From Alphaproteobacteria bacterium (lineage in GTDB: Bacteria > Pseudomonadota > Alphaproteobacteria > Acetobacterales > Acetobacteraceae): a stretch of DNA of 64,000 nt. The translations under genes and the position numbers were made by a program. This document shows positions 50,418 to 59,143 of the stretch, in pieces. The DNA lies in assembly GCA_017307285.1 (NCBI GenBank), contig JAFKFI010000047.1, positions 90,851-154,850 of the forward strand, in the 5' to 3' direction. The notes under the pieces were generated by a model, which saw only the letters and a list, made by a program, of their open reading frames with translations, had not been told where the DNA came from and made no database searches. Within the stretch, counting starts at the first letter, position 1. Each line of letters begins with the position of its first letter.

Positions 50418-50602
50418 CCGCCCCGCGCCGGCGTCTCGATCGGGGCGCAGTTGGTGCGGCCGGAGGCGAGGCAGTCCTGCATTCGGGCGGACTCGCGCAG
50501 GCGGCCGATCACGAACACCACGGCGACGATGATCAGGACGATCACCACGATCCCAGCGAGCGCGCGGCGGCGTGAGCCGCCGTCCGGCTCGTCGTCGCTC
50601 AT
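50414..50602 (-). CDS. Small single-span membrane protein (62 aa)
   Basis: MSDDEPDGGSRRRALAG leads into one membrane span (IVVIVLIIVAVVFVIG, residues ~18-33), then a short tail with two Cys (MQDCLASGRTNCAPIETP). The ATG at 50600-50602 overlaps the stop of the upstream ABC-transporter ATPase gene by four bases, so it is translated as the last gene of that operon. Not a recognised family. An accessory of the transporter is possible, but only position supports it. Confidence 0.75.
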   Translation of the reverse strand: MSDDEPDGGSRRRALAGIVVIVLIIVAVVFVIGRLRESARMQDCLASGRTNCAPIETPARGG

Positions 50603-51591
50603 GGCGATGTGCGACCCTCCTCGACCGCGTGGCAGGCGACCAGCACGTCGCCGGTCGGTGTGTAGCCCGGCCGCTCGACGCGGCAGCGGGCGTTGGCGAG
50701 GGGGCAACGTGGATGGAAGGGGCAGCCGGGGGGCGGGTCGATCGGGCTCGGCACCTCGCCGGCTACCGGCGTCCGGCCGCCCACCATGTCGAGATCGGGG
50801 ATCGCGGCTAGCAGCATCCGGGTGTACGGGTGGAGTGGTGCGGAGAAAATCTCCTCGGCCGGGCCGCTTTCGACGATGCGGCCGAGATACATCACGCCGA
50901 GCTGGTCCGACATGTGCCGCACCACGGCGAGGTTGTGGCTGATGAACAGATAGGTCAGACCGAGACGTTGCTGCAGATCTTTCATCAGGTTGAGGATCTG
51001 CGCCTGCACCGAGACGTCGAGCGCGCTGGTCGGCTCGTCGCAGACCAGGAACTCGGGCTCGCTCGACAGCGCGCGGGCGATCGAGATGCGCTGGCGCTGG
51101 CCGCCGCTGAACTCGTGCGGGAATTTTTCTCCGTCCGCCGGCGCGAGCCCGACCTGGCGCAGCAATTCGCCCACGCGGTCGCCGATGGCGTCGCGCCCCG
51201 ACAGCAGGCCGAACGCGCGCAGCGGCTCGGCGACGATGTCGCGCACCCGCCAGCGCGGGTTGAGCGAGGCGTAGGGGTCCTGGAAGATCATGTTCATCCG
51301 CCGCCGCAACGCAGGCTGGGCGCGCGCCGCCGACAGGCTCTGTCCCTCGAACCGGATGCTTCCGGATGTCGGCGGGAACAGCCCCACGACCAGACGGGCG
51401 ACGGTCGATTTGCCGCAGCCGCTCTCGCCCACCAGCGAGAGCGTCGCGCCGCGATCGATGGCGAATGAAACTTCATCGACCGCCCGCAGGCTCAACCGCT
51501 CCTCGCGCGCGAGCACCCGTTGCAGCCACGGGCGCGACACGTCGAACACGCGCGACACCGCATCCACTTCGAGCATCGGCGCGTCAGGCAT
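50599..51591 (-). CDS. dppF: Peptide ABC transporter ATP-binding protein (OppF/DppF type)
   Basis: A 330-aa ATPase. Walker A GESGCGKSTVA, Q-loop FQDPYASLNPRW, signature FSGGQRQRISIARAL, Walker B FLVCDEPTSALD, switch ISHN. The C-terminal oligopeptide_HPY domain has the Cys cluster GCPFHPRCPLANARCRVERP that can bind an Fe-S cluster. The start ATG overlaps the upstream dppD-type stop by eight bases (ATGCCTGA). It forms the second ATPase of a dipeptide/oligopeptide/nickel importer. Substrate not determined because the binding protein is missing here. Confidence 0.92.
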   Translation of the reverse strand: MPDAPMLEVDAVSRVFDVSRPWLQRVLAREERLSLRAVDEVSFAIDRGATLSLVGESGCGKSTVARLVVGLFPPTSGSIRFEGQSLSAARAQPALRRRMNMIFQDPYASLNPRWRVRDIVAEPLRAFGLLSGRDAIGDRVGELLRQVGLAPADGEKFPHEFSGGQRQRISIARALSSEPEFLVCDEPTSALDVSVQAQILNLMKDLQQRLGLTYLFISHNLAVVRHMSDQLGVMYLGRIVESGPAEEIFSAPLHPYTRMLLAAIPDLDMVGGRTPVAGEVPSPIDPPPGCPFHPRCPLANARCRVERPGYTPTGDVLVACHAVEEGRTSP

Positions 51592-52543
51592 CGTGCAGCC
51601 AGCACGCGGCGCGGGTCGCACCGGCGTCGAGCAAATCCGGCCGCTCGACGCGGCACCGGTCGAACACGTGCGGGCAGCGCGGGTTGAAGGCGCAGCCCGG
51701 CGGGATGGCATTCAACCGTGGCATCGCGCCGTCGATCTGGCGCAGCCGTTCGACCTTGCGCTCGATCCAGGGAATGCTGCCCATCAGCCCTTCCGTGTAG
51801 GGATGCGCCGGCTGCTTCACCACGGCGCGCACCGGGCCGATCTCGGCGATGCGGCCGGCATACATCACCGCCACCCGGTCGGCGGTCTCGGCGATCACGC
51901 CCATGTCGTGTGTCACCAGCATCACCGAGGTGCCGTGGTCGCGCGTGAGTGATTTCAAGAGCTCGATGATCTGCGCCTGGATGGAAACGTCGAGGGCGGT
52001 GGTCGGCTCGTCGGCGATCACCAGGCGCGGCTCGGCGCAAAGGGCGAGCGCGATCACCACGCGCTGGCGCATCCCGCCGGAGAATTCGTGCGGATAGGCG
52101 TTCACGCGCTGCGCGCCGGCGGGAATGCCGACCCGTTCGAGCCAGGCGACGGCACGGCGCCGGGCGTCGGCGTCGCTCAGCTTGAGATGCGTCTGCATCG
52201 TCTCGGTGAGCTGGCGGCCCACTGGATAGACCGGATCGAGCGTGGTCAGCGGGTCCTGGAAAATCGCGCCGATCTGCCGGCCACGGATTTCGCGCATCCG
52301 CGCGGGCGGCAGATTGTCGATCCGCTTGCCGTCGAGCAGCACGCGCCCACCGGCGATGCGGCCGGGCGGTTCCAGCAGGCCAATGATGGCCGCACCGGTG
52401 AGCGACTTCCCCGCGCCGCTCTCCCCCACGACCCCGAGCACCTCGCCCGGTTCGATGCCAAACGAGACGCCGTCGATGGCGCGCAGCACGCCGCGCCGCG
52501 TCGGGAACTCGACCTTCAATTCCTCGACGTCGAGCAGCGCCAT
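51584..52543 (-). CDS. dppD: Peptide ABC transporter ATP-binding protein (OppD/DppD type)
   Basis: A 319-aa ATPase. Walker A GESGAGKSLTG, Q-loop FQDPLTTLDPVY, signature FSGGMRQRVVIALAL, Walker B LVIADEPTTALD, switch VTHD, and a C-terminal HPY Cys cluster GCAFNPRCPHVFDRCRVERP. The ATG at 52541-52543 shares bases with the stop of the permease gene (TGATG). Together with dppF it drives import through the BC permeases. Tight overlaps throughout show one operon. Confidence 0.93.
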   Translation of the reverse strand: MALLDVEELKVEFPTRRGVLRAIDGVSFGIEPGEVLGVVGESGAGKSLTGAAIIGLLEPPGRIAGGRVLLDGKRIDNLPPARMREIRGRQIGAIFQDPLTTLDPVYPVGRQLTETMQTHLKLSDADARRRAVAWLERVGIPAGAQRVNAYPHEFSGGMRQRVVIALALCAEPRLVIADEPTTALDVSIQAQIIELLKSLTRDHGTSVMLVTHDMGVIAETADRVAVMYAGRIAEIGPVRAVVKQPAHPYTEGLMGSIPWIERKVERLRQIDGAMPRLNAIPPGCAFNPRCPHVFDRCRVERPDLLDAGATRAACWLHDA

Positions 52544-53466
52544 CAGCGCAGCCTTGGATTGAGCGCGTCGCGCAGCCAGTCGCCCAGCAGGTTGATCGAC
52601 AGCACCATCAGCACCAGCGCGACACCCGGAAAAATCGTCACCCACCACTCGCCGCTGAACAGGAAGTCGTTGCCGATGCGGATGAGCGTGCCAAGCGAGG
52701 GCTGCGTCACCGGCAGGCCGACGCCGAGGAAGGAGAGCGTGGCCTCGTCGAGGATGGCGAGGCCAAGCGTGAGCGTCGCGATCACCAGCACCGGGCCAAG
52801 CACGTTGGGCAGGATGTGCGTCGCCATGATCCGCGCGCGAGAGAGGCCGATCACCCTTGCGGCCATCACGTAGTCGCGGTTGCGCTCGACCAGGGTGGAG
52901 CCGCGCACCGTACGGGCGAATTGCGGCCAACGGGCGATGCCGATGGCCAGGATGATGACGTAGATGCCGAGCGCCTCGTGCATGTCCTTGGGCAGTGCGG
53001 CGCGCACCACGCCGTCCACCAGCAGCGCGATCAGAATGGCCGGAAAGGTGAGCTGGATGTCGGCGACTCGCATCAGCACGGCGTCCACCGTGCCGCCCGC
53101 GTAGCCGGCGACGAGTCCGATCGCGACACCCACGACGCTCGCGAACACGATCGAGGCGACGCCGACCAGCAGGCTGATGCGCATTCCGAACATGATGCCG
53201 GAGAGCACGTCGCGGCCCTGGTCGTCGGTGCCGAGCGGATAGGTCCACTCGCCGTCGGCGGCGAGCAGCGGCGGGCGGAAGCTGTCCATCAGGTTGAGGC
53301 TGGCGAGATTGAACGGATCGTGCGGCGCGATCAGCGGGGCGAGGGCGGCGGCGAGGATGCAAACCGCCACCACCAGCAATGAGAGGATCGCGATGGGGGA
53401 ACGGCTGAACGAGTAGACGAAATCGCTGTCGGCAAAACGCGCCAGGGCTCGTGCGGCCCCCCTCAT
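52543..53466 (-). CDS. dppC: Peptide ABC transporter permease (DppC/OppC type)
   Basis: A 307-aa inner-membrane permease with about six TMs and an N-terminal OppC_N stretch (FSRSPIAILSLLVVAVCILA). The periplasmic WTYPLGTDDQGRDVLSGIMF and the EAA-type loop AARVIGLSRARIMATHILPN are diagnostic. Start ATG 53464-53466 overlaps the dppB stop (ATGA). Pairs with DppB. Confidence 0.93.
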   Translation of the reverse strand: MRGAARALARFADSDFVYSFSRSPIAILSLLVVAVCILAAALAPLIAPHDPFNLASLNLMDSFRPPLLAADGEWTYPLGTDDQGRDVLSGIMFGMRISLLVGVASIVFASVVGVAIGLVAGYAGGTVDAVLMRVADIQLTFPAILIALLVDGVVRAALPKDMHEALGIYVIILAIGIARWPQFARTVRGSTLVERNRDYVMAARVIGLSRARIMATHILPNVLGPVLVIATLTLGLAILDEATLSFLGVGLPVTQPSLGTLIRIGNDFLFSGEWWVTIFPGVALVLMVLSINLLGDWLRDALNPRLR

Positions 53467-54452
53467 CGCGCACCCGCGGCGGCGCGCCGCTCGATGCGCA
53501 GGCGCGGGTCGACCGCGTAGTACAGCAGGTCGACGACGAGATTGATGACGACGAACACCACCGCGACGAGCAGCAGATAGGCCGACATCACCGGGATATC
53601 GGCTACCGCGATGGACTGGATCAGCAGCAGCCCGACGCCGGGCCACTGGAACACCGTCTCAGTCACGATCGAGAACGCCACGACGAGGCCGAATTGCAGC
53701 CCGACGATGGTGATGACCGGGACCAGCGTGTTGCGCAGCGCGTGGCCGAAATTGATCGCCCGATCAGAGAGGCCGCGCGCGCGGGCGAACTTGATGTAGT
53801 CGGTGCGCAGCACTTCCAGCATCTCGGACCGCACCAGGCGCATGATGAGGGTCATCTGAAACAGCCCGAGCGTGATCGCCGGCAGCACCAGCGCCTTGAG
53901 ACCGGAGATCGTCAGGAAGCCGGTGCTCCACCAGCCGAGATGCACCACGTCGCCGCGCCCGAAGCTCGGCAGCCAGTGCAGCATCACGCTGAACACCAGG
54001 ATCAGCAGGATGCCGATGAGGAAGGTGGGCAGCGACACGCCGATCAGGCTGAACACCAGGAACAGCCGCGAAGAAGCTGCATTGCGGTAGATCCCGGTGT
54101 AGACGCCCATTGGCAAGCCGACCAGCAGGGCGAGGACGGAAGCGGTGAAGGCCAGTTCCAGTGTGGCGGGCAGGCGCTCGGCGATCAGGCCGGCGACCGG
54201 GCGGGCGAGGCGGTAGCTGATGCCGAAATCGCCGTGCAGCGCCGCCCACATGAAATGCGCGTACTGCACGAAGAAGGGCTGGTCGAGGCCGAGCGAGTGG
54301 ATCAGCGCCTGGCGCTGCGCCTCGGTGTAGTCCTGCCCGAGCATCGTTACGACCGGATCGCCGACGAAGGCGAACAGCGCGAAGGCGATGAACCCGACCA
54401 CCAGCAGGACCGGGATGGCTTGCAGGATGCGGGAGAGGATGAAAGCGGCCAT
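53463..54452 (-). CDS. dppB: Peptide ABC transporter permease (DppB/OppB type)
   Basis: A 329-aa permease with six TMs. N-terminus MAAFILSRILQAIPVLLVVG, periplasmic DFGISYRLARPVAGLIAERL, EAA-loop FARARGLSDRAINFGHALRN, end YYAVDPRLRIERR. It is the first gene seen in dppBCDF. No solute-binding protein gene precedes it: the next gene is an AI-2E transporter on the same strand, 53 bp upstream. The periplasmic binding protein must lie elsewhere. Confidence 0.93.
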   Translation of the reverse strand: MAAFILSRILQAIPVLLVVGFIAFALFAFVGDPVVTMLGQDYTEAQRQALIHSLGLDQPFFVQYAHFMWAALHGDFGISYRLARPVAGLIAERLPATLELAFTASVLALLVGLPMGVYTGIYRNAASSRLFLVFSLIGVSLPTFLIGILLILVFSVMLHWLPSFGRGDVVHLGWWSTGFLTISGLKALVLPAITLGLFQMTLIMRLVRSEMLEVLRTDYIKFARARGLSDRAINFGHALRNTLVPVITIVGLQFGLVVAFSIVTETVFQWPGVGLLLIQSIAVADIPVMSAYLLLVAVVFVVINLVVDLLYYAVDPRLRIERRAAAGAR

Positions 54453-54505
54453 GTCGTCGCAACAGCTTTACGGCAGGCGCATGGCTGTCGCCAAGCGTTT
54501 GCCGA

Positions 54506-55561
54506 TCAGGTGGATGGCTCGCCCGCTGGCGGTTCCGCCGGACGCGCCCACTCGTTCACCAGGCTGAAGCCGATCCCGAGCAGGACCGGGCCGAGGAATA
54601 TCCCCAGCAATCCGAACGCGAGAACCCCGCCCAGGACACCGAGCACGGTGAGCAGGAAGGGCAGCTTGGCCCCACGCGACAGAATCCAGGGCTGCATGAT
54701 GTGATAGGTGCCGGTGATGACCACCAGGCCGTAGATCGCCAGAAAAATCCCCTTCCCGGTATCGCCGATGCTCAGCAGCCACAGGCTGGCGGGGATCCAC
54801 ACCAGCGGCGCGCCGATCGGCAGCACCGCGAGGAAGCCGGCGACCACCCCCAGCAGCACGGCTCTCGGTACATCGGCGATCCATAGGCCGAATCCGGTCA
54901 GCACGCCCTGCACGATGGCCGTGCCGAGGATGCTGTAGACCGTCCCGCGCACCGTCGCCCCAGTCACCTCGATGAGCCGCTCGGCCTGGTCGCCGGCAAT
55001 GCGGCGCGCCACCCCCTGCAGCCGGTCGGCGATCGGCTCGCCATAGAGATAGAAGAAAAAGGCGATGAACAGCGCCAGCAGGAACAGCACCACGCCGTTG
55101 GCGATGCCGAGCAACAGGCTGAACCCGCCCTCGACGAGCATCCCGAAATAGGGCCGGAACGCCTCGAACATCGCGGAGATGTCGGCCGCCCAGTGGTTCC
55201 ACAAATCGCCGACCATCGGGCCGAACATCGGAATTGCGTAGAGCCAGCTCGGGCTTGCCGGAAGTCCGGCGCGGAGGCCGTCGGCGACGAGAGACCGGAG
55301 ATGGTTGACGTCGGTGGCACTGGTCGGCGCGGCGAGCGCGAGCGGCAGCACGATGACCACCGCGGTCAGCGCCACCATGATCCCGGCGGCACCGCCATGC
55401 CCGACGCGGAGCCGGAGCCGCAGCCATTCGGCGACGGGCCAGGTGGTGAAGACGAGAATCCCGGCCCATAGGATGGCCGAGAAGAACGGGTAGAGCACCA
55501 GCACGCAGCCCACGGCGATGCCGCCGAGCAGCAATCCCATGAGCACGCGCTCGGCTAACAT
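54506..55561 (-). CDS. AI-2E family transporter (PerM/UPF0118)
   Basis: A 351-aa polytopic membrane protein with about eight hydrophobic helices (VLMGLLLGGIAVGCVLVLYP, AILWAGILVFTTWPVAEWL, GGFSLLLGIANGVVLFLLAL, ILGTAIVQGVLTGFGLWI). A conserved core has DVPRAVLLGVVAGFLAVLPIG and PLVWIPASLWL, and the C-terminal EWARPAEPPAGEPST tail is hydrophilic. Members export AI-2 or act in Na+/H+ antiport; the substrate is open here. Divergent from hyi by 127 bp. Confidence 0.9.
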   Translation of the reverse strand: MLAERVLMGLLLGGIAVGCVLVLYPFFSAILWAGILVFTTWPVAEWLRLRLRVGHGGAAGIMVALTAVVIVLPLALAAPTSATDVNHLRSLVADGLRAGLPASPSWLYAIPMFGPMVGDLWNHWAADISAMFEAFRPYFGMLVEGGFSLLLGIANGVVLFLLALFIAFFFYLYGEPIADRLQGVARRIAGDQAERLIEVTGATVRGTVYSILGTAIVQGVLTGFGLWIADVPRAVLLGVVAGFLAVLPIGAPLVWIPASLWLLSIGDTGKGIFLAIYGLVVITGTYHIMQPWILSRGAKLPFLLTVLGVLGGVLAFGLLGIFLGPVLLGIGFSLVNEWARPAEPPAGEPST

Positions 55562-55688
55562 GCCCCGACCGCCATTCCTGACCCGTAACCTCCCTGCCGA
55601 TCGGCGCCTGCGTGCCTTGCCCGTCGCGGCTGGTCAAGCACAGCCCTCGACTGTAGCCTCCCGCGGGGCCGCAGGGGAGGAAACAGCG

Positions 55689-56468
55689 ATGCCACGCCTG
55701 GCCGCCAATCTGTCGATGATGTTCAACGAGGTGCCGTTCCTCGACCGCTTCGCCGCCGCGCGCCAGGCGGGGTTCGAGGCGGTGGAGTTCCTGTTCCCCT
55801 ACGAATTTCCCGCCAAGGAGCTGCGCCAGCGGCTGGACGACAACGGGCTGACCCAGGCGCTGTTCAACCTGCCGCCGGGCGACTGGGCGAAAGGCGAGCG
55901 CGGCCTCGCCAGCCTGCCGGGACGGGTCGAGGAGTTTCGCCGCTCGGTGCAACAGGCACTCGACTATGCGGCGGCGCTCGACTGCAAGCTGCTGCACTGC
56001 ATGGCCGGGATCGTGCCCGAGGGCGTCGCACCGGTAACGGCGGCCAGCCTCTATGCCGCCAACCTCGCCTGGGCCGGCGAGCTCGCGAAATCGGCAGGCG
56101 TCAAACTGGTGATCGAGCCGATCAACCATCGGGACATGCCGGGCTATTTCCTTCACACCGAGGCGCAAGGGGCGGCCGTGGTCGAGGCGATCGGGCGCGA
56201 CCGGCTCGCGCTGCAGTTCGACGTCTACCACTGCCAGATCACCGAGGGCGACGTGACCAAGCGCATGGAGGCGTTCATGCCGGTGATCGGCCACATCCAG
56301 ATCGCCGACGTCCCCGCGCGCAACGAGCCGGGGACCGGGGAGATCGGCTGGGAGTTCGTGTTCCGGCGGATGGACGAGCTTGGATATCGAGGCTGGGTCG
56401 GGTGCGAGTATCGGCCGGCGGGAGATACCGTTCAGGGGTTGGCGTGGCGTAAGCGGTTCGGCCTGTAG
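55689..56468 (+). CDS. hyi: Hydroxypyruvate isomerase
   Basis: A 259-aa TIM-barrel sugar-phosphate-isomerase-like enzyme converting hydroxypyruvate and tartronate semialdehyde. It shows PRLAANLSMMFNEVPFLDRF, the phosphate-free barrel motif VKLVIEPINHRDMPGYFLHT with catalytic Glu, LQFDVYHCQITEGDVTKRM, and IGHIQIADVPARNEPGTGEI, all typical of Hyi. ATG 55689 follows GGGGAGGAAACAGCG. It precedes glxR on the same strand, separated only by the hairpin repeat, giving a glyoxylate/glycerate pathway unit. Confidence 0.95.
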   Translation: MPRLAANLSMMFNEVPFLDRFAAARQAGFEAVEFLFPYEFPAKELRQRLDDNGLTQALFNLPPGDWAKGERGLASLPGRVEEFRRSVQQALDYAAALDCKLLHCMAGIVPEGVAPVTAASLYAANLAWAGELAKSAGVKLVIEPINHRDMPGYFLHTEAQGAAVVEAIGRDRLALQFDVYHCQITEGDVTKRMEAFMPVIGHIQIADVPARNEPGTGEIGWEFVFRRMDELGYRGWVGCEYRPAGDTVQGLAWRKRFGL

Positions 56469-56472
56469 CAAA

Positions 56473-56514
56473 GCCCCTCACCCCGGCCCTCTCCCGCAAG
56501 GGGAGAGGGAGAAG
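56473..56514. repeat. Interspersed hairpin repeat between hyi and glxR (copy B)
   Basis: GCCCCTCACCCCGGCCCTCT continues to a perfect 9-bp hairpin, CCCTCTCCC (56487-56495) with GGGAGAGGG (56501-56509) and a GCAAG loop. It matches the first half of the repeat inside phnI (14621-14660). It starts four bases after the hyi stop and could act as an RNA-stabilising or attenuating hairpin. Confidence 0.85.
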
Positions 56515-56528
56515 CAAAGGAAACCAGC

Positions 56529-57416
56529 ATGAAAATCGGATTCGTCGGCCTCGGCATCATGGGTCGCCCGATGGCGCTCAACCTCAAGAAGGCCGGGCAC
56601 ACGCTCATCGTGCCCGAGCGCAAGAGCCTGACCGACGACATCCGAAGTGCCGCCGAAGTGCTGCCCGACCCTCAGAGCGTGGCCGCGAAATCCGAGGTGG
56701 TGATCCTCATGGTGCCGGACACGCCCGACGTCGAGCAGGTGCTGTTCGGCGACAAGGGCGTGGCGGCGGGGCTCGCCAAGGGCGCATTGCTGATCGACAT
56801 GTCCTCGATCAGCCCGGTCGCCACCAAGGAATTCGCCAAGAAGATCAACGCGCTCGGCTGTGATTATCTCGACGCGCCGGTGTCTGGCGGGCAGGTCGGC
56901 GCGACGCAGGCGACGCTCACCATCATGGTGGGCGGGCCGTCGGCGGCTTTCGCGCGGGCGAAGCCGCTGTTCGAGACGATGGGCAAGACCATCACCCATG
57001 TCGGCGAGGCGAACGGCGACGGTCAGACCTGCAAGGTCGCCAACCAGATCATCGTGGCGCTGAACATCCAGGCGGTCGCCGAGGCGCTGGTGTTCGCGGC
57101 CAAGGCGGGCGCCGACCCGGCCAAGGTGCGCCAAGCGATCTCCGGCGGATTCGCCGCATCGCGCGTGCTGGAGCTCCACGGCGAGCGGATGCTCAACCGA
57201 GGGTTCGAGCCCGGTTTCCGCATCCGGCTGCATCAGAAGGACCTTAACCTGGCGCTCTCCTCGGCACGCGATCTCGGCGTGTCGCTGCCCAACACGGCGA
57301 CCGTGCAGCAGATGTTCGCCTCCTGCGCCGCGCATGGCGGGGCGGACCTCGACCATTCGGCGCTGGTCAAGGCGATCGAGGGACTTGCCGATTTCGAGAT
57401 TCCGAAGAAAGCTTGA
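56529..57416 (+). CDS. glxR: 2-hydroxy-3-oxopropionate (tartronate semialdehyde) reductase
   Basis: A 295-aa beta-hydroxyacid dehydrogenase. The N-terminal Rossmann motif is GFVGLGIMGRPMALNLKKAG, catalytic-site glycines are in DAPVSGGQVGATQATLTIMV, and active-site Lys/Asn are in TCKVANQIIVALNIQAVAEA (Lys about 171). It reduces tartronate semialdehyde to D-glycerate with NADH. ATG 56529 follows AAAGGAAACC. With Hyi upstream it makes hydroxypyruvate to glycerate conversion; no glyoxylate carboligase is adjacent. Confidence 0.94.
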   Translation: MKIGFVGLGIMGRPMALNLKKAGHTLIVPERKSLTDDIRSAAEVLPDPQSVAAKSEVVILMVPDTPDVEQVLFGDKGVAAGLAKGALLIDMSSISPVATKEFAKKINALGCDYLDAPVSGGQVGATQATLTIMVGGPSAAFARAKPLFETMGKTITHVGEANGDGQTCKVANQIIVALNIQAVAEALVFAAKAGADPAKVRQAISGGFAASRVLELHGERMLNRGFEPGFRIRLHQKDLNLALSSARDLGVSLPNTATVQQMFASCAAHGGADLDHSALVKAIEGLADFEIPKKA

Positions 57417-57563
57417 ATGCGATCGCGTGGAGGCGTGAGTCGCGAATCTTGTCCGGGATTGATACTTCTGGCCGCACAGCCATAAGATTGTGTTGAAACT
57501 CGATTCTGAGACACGCGAAGCGCTATCTAGGTTGCGTGTGTGCGTTGAAAAGGCTGGTCGATC

Positions 57564-58445
57564 ATGATGCGCTTCACTGAAATCGGTCAGCAATTGCGGG
57601 CCTATCGGCTCGAATCCGGCCTGCGCGCGGAGGAGATCGCCGCGCGGCTCGGGGTCTCCCGCGCCGCGCTCTATCGCTACGAAAAGGGCGAGGTGATCAA
57701 GCTCGACACAATCAAGCGGCTGGCGGAGTTGCTGAAGATTTCGCCGCTCTCGCTGCTCGGGATCGGGGTAGAATATTACAACCGCCCGATCGGCTTCTTC
57801 GAGCGCCTGCGCCAGGTCGAGGAAACCGCCGACCAGATCCTCCAAGTTGCGGGACCGGTCTGCTACCTCACCACCTCTGACGCCTACGACGCGGCGCTGG
57901 CCGAGGCGTTCGACGAGGCGGCGGAGCAGGCCTCGGGGGAACGCACGGCAATGCGGGGGATGGCCGAGCAGGTCATGGGCCTGCTCATCGCGCGCAAGAA
58001 GATGTACGCGATGCGCCGCCCCTCGATCATCGCCATCATTGCTGTCTCGGCCGTGCAGCGTTTCCTCGAGTCGGGAGTTGCCGGGTCGGTGATCGTCTCC
58101 GACCGGGTGCGGCGGATTTGCCGGCAGGTGGCGGCGACCGAGGTGGAGAACATCGCCTCGCTGATGGAGGCCGAGCCGATGGGCCTGCAATTCGGCCTGT
58201 TGACCGGCGCCGAGCCGAGCTCGTCCTTCCAGATCCTCCGCGCCCGCGATCGGGCCAGCCTCGGGATCAACCCGTTCCAGACCGACACGCATCCGAGCGG
58301 GCAGACCGGCGTCGCCATGATCACCAGCGCCGACGAGGCCATCACCGCCCATCAGCGGGTCGCAGAGGCGAATTGGCGAGAGTCGGTGAAGGGACCGGCG
58401 GGGGCCACGCGGCTGCGCCAGCTGCTGGCGGCGGCGCGCGGCTGA
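57564..58445 (+). CDS. XRE-family helix-turn-helix regulator
   Basis: A 293-aa regulator. An N-terminal HTH (residues ~6-62; LRAYRLESGLRAEEIAARLG, VSRAALYRYEKGEVIKLDT) is followed by a helical ligand-binding-like domain (DQILQVAGPVCYLTTSDAYD, VLIARK-type segment). The gene starts ATGATG at 57564 with GGTCGATC before it. It lies 147 bp after glxR on the same strand, and regulation of the hyi-glxR unit is possible but unproven. Confidence 0.88.
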   Translation: MMRFTEIGQQLRAYRLESGLRAEEIAARLGVSRAALYRYEKGEVIKLDTIKRLAELLKISPLSLLGIGVEYYNRPIGFFERLRQVEETADQILQVAGPVCYLTTSDAYDAALAEAFDEAAEQASGERTAMRGMAEQVMGLLIARKKMYAMRRPSIIAIIAVSAVQRFLESGVAGSVIVSDRVRRICRQVAATEVENIASLMEAEPMGLQFGLLTGAEPSSSFQILRARDRASLGINPFQTDTHPSGQTGVAMITSADEAITAHQRVAEANWRESVKGPAGATRLRQLLAAARG

Positions 58446-58495
58446 TCGCAGGAAGCCGGCCTTGCCCGTCGGGGCGGGCTCTCTATTCTGCCCCG

Positions 58496-59143
58496 ATGGT
58501 CTCCCGGACGATCCCACCGCTGCATATCCATCCCGACGTGACCCTGCTCTCCGAGCGGCGCGTCTGGGACGGCCGCTTTCCGCTCGACGAAATCCGCTTC
58601 CGCCATCGCCGGTTCGACAGCGCGCTGTCGGGCGAGCGGGTATGGGAACTGTGGGGGCGTGGCCGGGCGGCGGCGGTCCTGCCCTACGACCCCGAGGCTG
58701 ACGCAGTGGTCCTGATGGAGCAGTTCCGTCTGCCGGCACTGGCGGCGGGACTCGACCCAGTGTTGGTGGAGGTGCCGGCCGGCCTGTGCGACGCAGGCGA
58801 AGCAGTGGAGATCACAGCAACACGCGAGACCCAGGAGGAGATCGGGCTCGCAGTGGATCGCCTGGAGCGGATCGGCGACTTTCTGCTGACCCCCGGCGGG
58901 TCGGACGAGCTCGCCGCACTCTTCGTCGGACGCGTCACCGCCCCGGCGGCCGATGCGGAAGGCATCGCCGGTCATGCGGGTCTGGCGGCCGAGCATGAGG
59001 ACATCAGGGCTCGAGTCTGGCCGGCATCGCGGGCGATCGAGACGGCGCTCGCGGGCGGCTTTCCCAATTCGGTGACGAGCCTCGCGCTGCTCTGGCTCGC
59101 CAGCCGCCGCGACTGGCTGCGCGCGCATTGGAGCCAATCATGA
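58496..59143 (+). CDS. NUDIX hydrolase, ADP-ribose pyrophosphatase type
   Basis: A 215-aa NUDIX enzyme with the complete box Gly96-x5-Glu102-x7-Arg110-Glu111...Glu114-Glu115-x-Gly117 (GLCDAGEAVEITATRETQEE then IGL). The surrounding EQFRLPAL and LTPGGSDELAALFVG match ADP-ribose pyrophosphatases. ATG 58496 is 51 bp after the XRE stop. Its TGA overlaps the ATG of the alanyl-tRNA-editing gene (ATGA). Confidence 0.9.
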   Translation: MVSRTIPPLHIHPDVTLLSERRVWDGRFPLDEIRFRHRRFDSALSGERVWELWGRGRAAAVLPYDPEADAVVLMEQFRLPALAAGLDPVLVEVPAGLCDAGEAVEITATRETQEEIGLAVDRLERIGDFLLTPGGSDELAALFVGRVTAPAADAEGIAGHAGLAAEHEDIRARVWPASRAIETALAGGFPNSVTSLALLWLASRRDWLRAHWSQS

